8,055 nucleotides of DNA from Faecimorpha sp963627615 (GTDB lineage Bacteria > Bacillota > Clostridia > Lachnospirales > Bianqueaceae). The DNA is taken from positions 1 through 8,055 of the forward strand of contig CAVGBV010000091.1 in NCBI GenBank assembly GCA_963627615.1. The letters are read 5' to 3'. Of this stretch, positions 1 through 5,364 are shown one piece after another. A program made the position numbers and the translations under genes. Numbering within the stretch: position 1 is the stretch's first letter; each line of letters starts with the position of its first letter. The notes beneath the pieces are model-generated. The model did not search any database. It was not told the DNA's origin and saw only the letters and a program-made list of their open reading frames with translations.

Positions 1-1
1 G

Positions 2-427
2 CATATAGCCAGCACTGGTATATACATCAATGCTGTTTCTGTGTGGATTGTATTCTGCAAATATTGTTCTCATCGTATCGAATCTCCTTATCATTCAATC
101 AGTCATTTGTTGCAAAAATCAGAAATGATACCGTCTATCAAAGTTAATCTTTGGTATCTAACAGAATACGAGCAAAGGACATTGTTTGACCAAATTGAAT
201 TTACAGACGCTACACCGTCATTATCACAAGCACAAAGGCTTAAAAAATTCAGCGAACAAGGCAGATGCTCAACCGATATTGTTTTTGCAGTGCTGTGTGA
301 GGAAAAGGCAAATCAAAAAGAACAAGTACGCTTTATGGAAGAGGATATCCGCAAATATTTTCCGAGAAGTTATACTAAATCGGATATGCAGAAAACGATA
401 ATTCCAAAGTGTACCAGAGTTTTTTGA
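2..427 (+). pseudogene. Remnant of a ParB-like (mobile-element type) protein, C-terminal part
   Basis: The frame is open from the window edge to a TGA at 425-427, so the true 5' end is outside the window or lost; the GTG at 41 has no convincing ribosome binding site. Bases about 152-403 encode a recognisable C-terminal region of ParB-like partition proteins carried by integrative elements and plasmids of Firmicutes. Landmarks are YLTEYEQ, TPSLSQAQRLKKFSEQG, EEKANQKEQVRF and IRKYFPRSYT. In intact relatives, as I recall them, KTII is followed by a leucine-rich end ending in a tryptophan-containing tail; here the sequence diverges at about base 405 and stops. The residues encoded before about base 150 do not look like the family either. 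The ParB nuclease-like and helix-turn-helix domains are absent. This is most likely a dead fragment left by an integrated element. The family assignment rests on remembered motifs, not on a search. Confidence 0.55.
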
Positions 428-460
428 AAATCCAGAGAACCACATAAAATCCTGGTACAC
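409..460. repeat. Imperfect 18-bp inverted repeat flanking a 16-nt spacer
   Basis: The outer 9 bases, GTGTACCAG (409-417) and CTGGTACAC (452-460), are perfectly complementary. Extending inward to 426 and 443, 15 of 18 positions match. No run of T follows either arm on either strand, so it is not a typical intrinsic terminator. It starts just where the ParB-like similarity ends, so it may be a terminal repeat or recombination scar of a mobile element. That role is inference. Confidence 0.6.
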
Positions 461-523
461 CTAAGAGATGGGAAAAATGTATGTGCCCCAAAGAAGAGAA
501 GACGTCCAATATTGTAAAAAGGC

Positions 524-552
524 TTGACGCCGGGGATGGGTTATGATAGGAT
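524..552 (+). promoter_or_regulatory. Predicted sigma-A promoter of the araBD operon
   Basis: TTGACG (524-529) is followed after 17 bp by TAGGAT (547-552), 36 bp before the kinase ATG. The ribosome binding site GGGGAGG (576-582) sits 5 nt before the ATG at 588. I saw no clear AraR-type or catabolite-repression operator between the promoter and the gene; only a short ACATGT palindrome (567-572) lies there. Confidence 0.5.
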
Positions 553-587
553 TAAACTAAATATATACATGTTTTGGGGAGGTCAAT

Positions 588-2183
588 ATGGAGATTCAAG
601 AACGAATTATACAGGGTAAGACCGTATTGGGAATTGAATTCGGATCGACGCGCATCAAGGCGGTTCTGGCGGATGATAAGGGTGTTCCTCTGGCCAGCGG
701 CAGCCATGATTGGGAGAACCGATATGAGAACAATATCTGGACGTACAGTTTGGAGGATATCTGGACAGGATTGCAGTCCTGTTACAGCGATCTTGCCAGA
801 AATGTCAAGGAGCAATATCAGGTTTCGCTTACGACCATCGGAGCCATTGGCATCAGTGCGATGATGCATGGTTATATGCCTTTCGATGAAAAGGGAGAAC
901 TGCTGACGCCGTTCCGTACATGGCGCAATAACATCACGGGGCCGGCCTCCGAGCAGCTGACAGAGCTTTTTCAACACGCGATTCCGCAGCGCTGGAGTAT
1001 TGCCCATCTCTATCAGGCGATCTTAAATGGTGAAGAGCATGTGCCGCAGATTCGTTTCATGACGACATTGGAGGGCTATATTCACTGGAAACTCACTGGG
1101 AAAAAGGTGCTGGGAATAGGAGAAGCCTCCGGAATGTTCCCGATCGATACAGAGAAGAAAGTGTATAATGCACGGATGCTGCAGCAGTTTGACGAATTGA
1201 TTGCGGATAAAAATTATCCGTGGAAGCTCGAGGAGATTCTGCCGGAGATCCTGCTTGCCGGAGATCCTGCCGGCACACTTAGTGCGGAGGGAGCGGCGCT
1301 TCTGGATGTGAGTGGAGCACTGCAGCCGGGAATTCCGATGTGTCCTCCGGAAGGAGATGCGGGAACGGGAATGGTTGCGACCAACAGTGTAGCAGCCCGG
1401 ACCGGCAACGTGTCTGCAGGAACTTCTGTATTCGCAATGATCGTGTTGGAGCATGAGCTGTCTAAGGTGTATCCGGAGATTGATCTGGTAACGACACCTG
1501 CGGGCGATTTGGTTGCCATGGTCCACTCCAATAACTGTACATCTGATCTGAACGCGTGGGTCGGCCTGTTCCAAGAGTTTGCGGAACTGATGGGCATCCA
1601 TCCGAGTAAAAACGAGCTGTATGGGAAATTGTACAATAAGGCTCTGGAAGGCGATCCGGACTGTGGAGGACTTCTGGCATACTGCTATTTCTCAGGGGAG
1701 CATATTACAGGCTTTGAAGAAGGCCGTCCGCTCTTTGCGCGTTCTCCGGAGAGCCGTTTTACACTGGCTAACTTTATGCGGACGCATCTGTACACCTCAT
1801 TGGGAGCATTGAAGGTAGGTCTGGATATTCTGCGTCAGGAAAATGTTCAGATCGATAAGGTGCTGGGACATGGCGGCCTCTTTAAGACCAAGGGCGTAGG
1901 GCAGAGTTTCCTGGCGGCGGCTATGGACGCGCCGGTATCGGTTATGGAGACGGCCGGTGAGGGCGGCGCCTGGGGGATTGCCCTGCTGGCGGCATATATG
2001 AAGAACCGCCGTCCGGGCGAGACGTTGACCGAGTACCTGGATCAGGAGATTTTTGCCGGAGAAGAAGGCGTTCGGATGGAGCCGGACCCGAAGGATGTTG
2101 CCGGTTTTGCAGCTTTTATTGAGAATTATAAAAAAGGACTCTCCATTGAACGTGCTGCGGTAGAGTCCGGAATCTGGAGATGA
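588..2183 (+). CDS. araB: L-ribulokinase, FGGY carbohydrate kinase family
   Basis: Predicted to phosphorylate L-ribulose to L-ribulose 5-phosphate with ATP in the cytoplasm, the second step of L-arabinose breakdown. The 531-residue product has the two-lobed FGGY kinase signature. The N-terminal phosphate-binding motif is LGIEFGSTRIKAVLA (14-28). GDAGTGM at 256-262 supplies the probable catalytic base Asp257. GNVSAGTSVF lies at 273-282, and a second nucleotide-binding stretch, GHGGLF, at 427-432, followed by ETAGEGGAWGIALLA (454-468). The subfamily resembles the roughly 530-residue kinases of Clostridia and Bacteroides often labelled xylulokinase, not classical E. coli AraB (566 residues). Substrate is therefore assigned mainly from the neighbour: araD starts 4 nt after the stop, which strongly favours ribulokinase. 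The start is fixed by GGGGAGG 5 nt upstream. A D-xylulokinase role is the main alternative. Confidence 0.78.
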   Translation: MEIQERIIQGKTVLGIEFGSTRIKAVLADDKGVPLASGSHDWENRYENNIWTYSLEDIWTGLQSCYSDLARNVKEQYQVSLTTIGAIGISAMMHGYMPFDEKGELLTPFRTWRNNITGPASEQLTELFQHAIPQRWSIAHLYQAILNGEEHVPQIRFMTTLEGYIHWKLTGKKVLGIGEASGMFPIDTEKKVYNARMLQQFDELIADKNYPWKLEEILPEILLAGDPAGTLSAEGAALLDVSGALQPGIPMCPPEGDAGTGMVATNSVAARTGNVSAGTSVFAMIVLEHELSKVYPEIDLVTTPAGDLVAMVHSNNCTSDLNAWVGLFQEFAELMGIHPSKNELYGKLYNKALEGDPDCGGLLAYCYFSGEHITGFEEGRPLFARSPESRFTLANFMRTHLYTSLGALKVGLDILRQENVQIDKVLGHGGLFKTKGVGQSFLAAAMDAPVSVMETAGEGGAWGIALLAAYMKNRRPGETLTEYLDQEIFAGEEGVRMEPDPKDVAGFAAFIENYKKGLSIERAAVESGIWR

Positions 2184-2187
2184 GGAT

Positions 2188-2898
2188 ATGCTGGAACAAT
2201 TAAAAGAAAAGGTGTTTCGAGCCAATATGGCTTTGCCGGAACATGGATTGGTCATCTTTACCTGGGGCAATGTGAGCGGAATCGACCGCGAAAAGGGCCT
2301 GGTCGTGATTAAGCCCTCCGGTGTGGACTACGATTCCATGACGGCAGAGGATATGGTTGTGGTAGATATGGATGGCAATATAGTCGAGGGACACTATAAG
2401 CCCTCTTCTGATACGGCAACGCATTTGGAGATGTATAAGGCATTTCCGGAGGTAGGCGGAATCGTTCACACGCATTCTACCTGGGCGACGATTTTCTCAC
2501 AGGCGGGAGCGGAGATCCCGGCTCTGGGCACAACCCACGCAGATTATTTCTATGGTCCGATTCCCTGCACCCGGCCCATGACGCCGGAAGAGATCGGGAC
2601 AGAATATGAGAAAAATACTGGCCTTGTGATCGTTGAGACATTCCAGAAACGGGATCCGTCACAGATCCCGGCAGTGCTGGTTCGTGAACATGGTCCGTTT
2701 GTGTGGGGCAAGGATCCGGACGAAGCCGTATACCATGCGGTTGTACTGGAACAGCTGGCCAATATGGCCTATTACACAGCGGCGCTGCGGACTCAGACAT
2801 CTCCGCAGACGGCATTGTACGCCCCTATGCAGCAGGAGCTGTTGGACAAGCATTTTCTTAGAAAACATGGAGCCAATGCCTACTACGGGCAGAACTAA
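2188..2898 (+). CDS. araD: L-ribulose-5-phosphate 4-epimerase
   Basis: Interconverts L-ribulose 5-phosphate and D-xylulose 5-phosphate, feeding arabinose carbon into the pentose phosphate pathway. The 236 residues match the class II aldolase/AraD family closely (E. coli AraD has 231). GNVSG lies at 27-31 and KPSG at 42-45. SSDTATH (73-79) includes the acidic Asp75. The zinc ligands His94 and His96 lie in VHTHSTWATIFSQAG, with the third, His168, in REHGPF. GTTHADYFYG (114-123) holds the catalytic Asp119, and the tail HGANAYYGQ (227-235) carries the expected tyrosine. The HADYFYGPIPCTRPMT stretch is diagnostic for AraD over fuculose or rhamnulose phosphate aldolases. The gene is 4 nt downstream of the kinase, with the GGAGATGAGG region (2176-2185) acting as ribosome binding site, so the two are co-transcribed and probably translationally coupled. 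A strong terminator follows at once. Confidence 0.95.
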   Translation: MLEQLKEKVFRANMALPEHGLVIFTWGNVSGIDREKGLVVIKPSGVDYDSMTAEDMVVVDMDGNIVEGHYKPSSDTATHLEMYKAFPEVGGIVHTHSTWATIFSQAGAEIPALGTTHADYFYGPIPCTRPMTPEEIGTEYEKNTGLVIVETFQKRDPSQIPAVLVREHGPFVWGKDPDEAVYHAVVLEQLANMAYYTAALRTQTSPQTALYAPMQQELLDKHFLRKHGANAYYGQN

Positions 2899-2943
2899 AA
2901 GACAGGACGGCCGAATCCTTTAAGATTCGGCCGTCCTGTCTTT
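2898..2943. terminator. Bidirectional intrinsic terminator between araD and the MATE gene
   Basis: A perfect 20-bp stem (2898-2917 with 2924-2943) encloses a 6-nt loop. Its GC-rich core is GACAGGACGGCCGAATC. It begins on the last base of the araD TAA stop and ends 2 bp before the printed stop of the convergent MATE gene. On the minus strand the stem runs directly into TTTT. On the plus strand it ends in TTT followed, after an interruption, by seven Ts (2949-2955). It can therefore serve both convergent operons. Confidence 0.9.
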
Positions 2944-2945
2944 GG

Positions 2946-4280
2946 TTATTTTTTTGTAGTTTCTGATAATATCCGATTCCTATAAAATCGGCCAGAGCCC
3001 AGCCGATGGGGACGGATATCCNNNNNNNNNNNNNNNNNNNNNNNNNNNNNNNNNNNNNNNNNNNNNNNNNNNNAGGCGAGAAGCACCCGGGTCCCCAGAG
3101 AGGTGATGGTCAGAATGACGGACATTCCTGGGCGGTTGATGGCCCGATAATAGCCATAGAGCAAAAAGAGCAGTCCGATGCCGATATAGCAGGAGCCTTC
3201 AATCCAGAGGTACTGTACACCGGCATTGAGAATTTGTGTTTCACTGGGATCGATAAAGATCTGCAGCAGGGGACGGGCAAAAAGGCAGACCAGCAGGCTG
3301 ATGACGACGCAGAACAGGGAGGAACACACAAATGCGCTGCGGATTCCGCGGCGGATACGCTGATGTTCTCCGGCGCCGTAGTTTTGCGCGACAAAGGTTG
3401 AAAACGCATTGCCAAAATCCTGTACGGGCATATAGGCAAAGGAATCGATTTTGACAGCGGCGGCAAAAGCAGCCATGATCACTGCCCCGAAGCTGTTGAC
3501 CAGACCCTGTACCATCAGAATGCCCAGGTTCATGACCGATTGCTGAATACAGGTCAAAAAGGATAGGCGGCTGATATCCCGGAGGATAGAGGCATCCCAG
3601 GTCATATGCTGTCGACGGACACGCAGGTTAGGAAAGCGAAGCAGTGTATAGAGCAGAATCCCCAGACCGGAGACATATTGAGAGATGACAGTAGCGCTGG
3701 CAGCGCCTTCCACACCCCAATGAAAGACCAGGACAAAGATCAGATCCAGAGCGATATTGAGCAGTGCGGAGATGGCCAAAAAGACCAGAGGGGTCGAAGA
3801 ATTGCCCACAGACCGGAGCAAATTGGCAAAGTAGTTGTATAAAAAGGTGGCAGGAATGCCCCAGAAGATAACCCATAGATAGCTGCGCATCAATGCGGTC
3901 AGTTCCACTGGAACCTGCAGCAAGCGAAGGATCAGATCCAGCCCGGCAAATACCAGACCTGTCAGGAGCAGGGTCACCGCGCCAATCAGACAAAAGGAAA
4001 GAAAGATACTGTGCTTTAGCCGTTCCTCATCCTTGCGGCCGAATAAAATGGAAAAAAAGGCGCCGCTGCCCATGCATAGCCCTAGAAGGATGGAAGTCAG
4101 GAAAACCATCAAGGTATAGGCAGAGCCGACGGACGCCAGAGCATCGGCTCCCAGAAAACGGCCGACCACCCAGGTATCCGCGATGTTATAGAACTGCTGC
4201 AGGAGATTTCCCAGCATCAAGGGCAGGGCAAAGCGTAAAAGTCCGCCGGTAATGCTGCCGGTGGTCATATCATGTGTCAT
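2946..4280 (-). CDS. MATE-family multidrug/Na+ or H+ antiporter, interrupted by an assembly gap
   Basis: An inner-membrane exporter of the multidrug and toxic compound extrusion family, about 445 residues in the intact form, with 12 expected membrane segments in two bundles. The N terminus TTGSITGGLLRFALPLMLG (6-24), followed by QQFYNIADTWVVGRFLG (28-44), is a hallmark of the clostridial DinF/NorM-like branch. Further landmarks are NLLRSVGNSSTP (153-164) and FSTFVAQNYGAG (293-304), the latter in the second half. GGAGG (minus strand, 4286-4290) lies 5 nt before the ATG and fixes the start. Residue 402 is the last before the gap at 3022-3073. After the gap the printed frame gives non-membrane sequence, whereas the next frame gives ISVPIGWALADFIGIGYYQK, a normal MATE C terminus. 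The gap length and probably a poly-A tract are therefore wrong, rather than the gene being broken. Substrate cannot be told. Confidence 0.88.
   Translation of the reverse strand: MTHDMTTGSITGGLLRFALPLMLGNLLQQFYNIADTWVVGRFLGADALASVGSAYTLMVFLTSILLGLCMGSGAFFSILFGRKDEERLKHSIFLSFCLIGAVTLLLTGLVFAGLDLILRLLQVPVELTALMRSYLWVIFWGIPATFLYNYFANLLRSVGNSSTPLVFLAISALLNIALDLIFVLVFHWGVEGAASATVISQYVSGLGILLYTLLRFPNLRVRRQHMTWDASILRDISRLSFLTCIQQSVMNLGILMVQGLVNSFGAVIMAAFAAAVKIDSFAYMPVQDFGNAFSTFVAQNYGAGEHQRIRRGIRSAFVCSSLFCVVISLLVCLFARPLLQIFIDPSETQILNAGVQYLWIEGSCYIGIGLLFLLYGYYRAINRPGMSVILTITSLGTRVLLAXXXXXXXXXXXXXXXXXXDIRPHRLGSGRFYRNRILSETTKK
3022..3073. other. Assembly gap of 52 Ns inside the MATE gene
   Basis: There are 52 unresolved bases. 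On the minus strand the codon entering the gap begins with T, and the MATE-like frame leaving it needs NGG, probably Trp. An intact gene therefore requires a gap length divisible by three; 52 is not. Confidence 0.98.
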
Positions 4281-4291
4281 GTGTACCTCCG

Positions 4292-4329
4292 AAAAAACAG
4301 GGCATTGCCGGTTTTACCGTGCAACGCCC
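4292..4329 (-). terminator. Intrinsic terminator after recR, directly before the MATE ribosome binding site
   Basis: Read on the minus strand, GGGCGTTGCACGG (4329-4317), a TAAAA loop and CCGGCAATGCCC (4311-4300) form a hairpin with one G-U pair and one bulged base. It is followed by TG and six Ts (4297-4292). It ends the dnaX-ybaB-recR transcript. The T tract is separated by a single base from the GGAGG of the MATE gene. Confidence 0.8.
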
Positions 4330-4336
4330 CTTTGAT

Positions 4337-4936
4337 TTAATAATCGGTTCGGCCTTCCAATGCGCGTGTCAGCGTCATTTCATCGATATACTCCAGATCT
4401 CCGCCCACGGGCACGCCGTTGGCGATTCGGCTGACAGTGATTCCGAGAGGTTTGACCAGACGGGAGATATACATCGCCGTCGTCTCGCCTTCTACAGTGG
4501 GATTGGTTGCCAGAATTAATTCCTTGACCCGCTCATCCTTCAGACGCTCCAGAAGCTCTTTGATCTTGAGATCTGCCGGAGTTATGCCGTTTAACGGGGA
4601 GATTACGCCGTGCAGAATGTGATACAGCCCTTTATACTGATGCGTACGCTCATATGCGGCCATATCTCGGGAATCCTCTACAACCATGATAGTGCTGTGA
4701 TCCCGTGTGGAATCCGCGCAGATGGGGCAGAGATCGCCATCCGTTAAGGTACAGCATTCCTTGCAGTAGTGAATGCCTGTACGGGCTTCCACCATGGCAT
4801 GCGCCATTTCCTCTACCTCCTCAGGAGGCATCTGAATAATGTAAAAGGCCAGACGCTGGGCCGATTTTCGGCCAATTCCCGGCAGCCTTGCCAGAGAATC
4901 GATCAGCGCGGCCATAGAGTTCCCAAAGTATTCCAT
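4337..4936 (-). CDS. recR: Recombination mediator protein RecR
   Basis: Works with RecO (and RecF) to load RecA onto SSB-coated single-stranded DNA during gap repair. The 199 residues are the family's usual length, with domains in the usual order. A helix-hairpin-helix region, LARLPGIGRKSAQRLAFY, lies at 15-32. A four-cysteine zinc finger follows with Cys58, Cys61, Cys70 and Cys73 (YCKEC then CPIC). A Toprim domain comes next, with VVEDSRD at 85-91 and TNPTVEGETTAMY at 144-156. The C terminus GVPVGGDLEYIDEMTLTRAL (174-193) is typical. The ATG lies one base after the ybaB stop (TAAGATG) and has only a weak ribosome binding site, inside the ybaB 3' end, suggesting translational coupling. The order dnaX-ybaB-recR is conserved widely in bacteria and supports the call. 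Confidence 0.97.
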   Translation of the reverse strand: MEYFGNSMAALIDSLARLPGIGRKSAQRLAFYIIQMPPEEVEEMAHAMVEARTGIHYCKECCTLTDGDLCPICADSTRDHSTIMVVEDSRDMAAYERTHQYKGLYHILHGVISPLNGITPADLKIKELLERLKDERVKELILATNPTVEGETTAMYISRLVKPLGITVSRIANGVPVGGDLEYIDEMTLTRALEGRTDY

Positions 4937-4937
4937 C

Positions 4938-5291
4938 TTAGAACATTCCGCCGGGCAGATTGAGATTCAGACCTCCGGTGATCTGTCCCATGGAGCTGTT
5001 TACCATGCTATCGGCACTGCGCAGTGCTTCGTTGACAGCGGCGACAATCAGATCCTGCAGCATTTCTACGTCGTCCGGATCCACAACCTCTGGCTTCAGC
5101 TCAATCTCTACGATCTCCTTACGGCCGTTTACTACCGCACGGACAGCACCGCCTCCAGCCGTTGCCTCAACGGTTTTGGTCTCCAGTTCCTTCTGCATTT
5201 CCTCCATCTGGCGCTGCATCTTCTGTGCCTGCTTCATCAGATTTGCCATATTTCCCGGCATACCGCCGTTAAATCCACCTCGTTTTGCCAT
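4938..5291 (-). CDS. ybaB: YbaB/EbfC family nucleoid-associated protein
   Basis: A small DNA-binding protein that forms dimers with a tweezer-like shape and binds DNA with little sequence preference. Its place between dnaX and recR is the usual one. The 117-residue form has a long amphipathic helix (about 15-38, NLMKQAQKMQRQMEEMQKEL) and the conserved TAGGGAVRAVVNG (44-56). DLIVAAVNEAL lies at 80-90, and the protein ends in a glycine/leucine/proline-rich tail. I chose the ATG at 5291. An ATG at 5300 would add three residues (MSA), but it directly abuts the AGGAGG ribosome binding site (5301-5306), leaving no spacing, whereas the chosen start has 9 nt. A promoter lies in the 64-bp gap upstream. 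Sometimes called yaaK in Bacillus or ebfC in Borrelia. Confidence 0.95.
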   Translation of the reverse strand: MAKRGGFNGGMPGNMANLMKQAQKMQRQMEEMQKELETKTVEATAGGGAVRAVVNGRKEIVEIELKPEVVDPDDVEMLQDLIVAAVNEALRSADSMVNSSMGQITGGLNLNLPGGMF

Positions 5292-5328
5292 TGCTGACAT
5301 CCTCCTTCTGATACTTACTTATAATAAT

Positions 5329-5357
5329 ATTGTAGCGTATTCCCGGCATAAATGCAA
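5329..5357 (-). promoter_or_regulatory. Predicted internal promoter for ybaB-recR
   Basis: On the minus strand TTGCAT (5357-5352) is followed after exactly 17 bp by TACAAT (5334-5329), in the short AT-rich gap between dnaX and ybaB. No terminator hairpin is visible after dnaX, so ybaB and recR probably receive both read-through and their own transcription. Confidence 0.55.
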
Positions 5358-5364
5358 GGAAAAC

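Noticed and set aside
428..523. Possible small gene between the ParB remnant and araB
   Set aside because: The ParB frame stays open after its stop for 29 more codons, but there is no start, ribosome binding site or recognisable sequence, so I treat it as intergenic.
530..590. Possible AraR or CcpA operator in the araB leader
   Set aside because: Only an ACATGT palindrome and loosely symmetric AT-rich bases are present; I could not match either consensus as I know it.
1023..1636. Two long minus-strand frames inside the kinase gene
   Set aside because: They are shadows of the GC-biased codon pattern of araB; the products are Cys/Arg/His-rich with no family resemblance.
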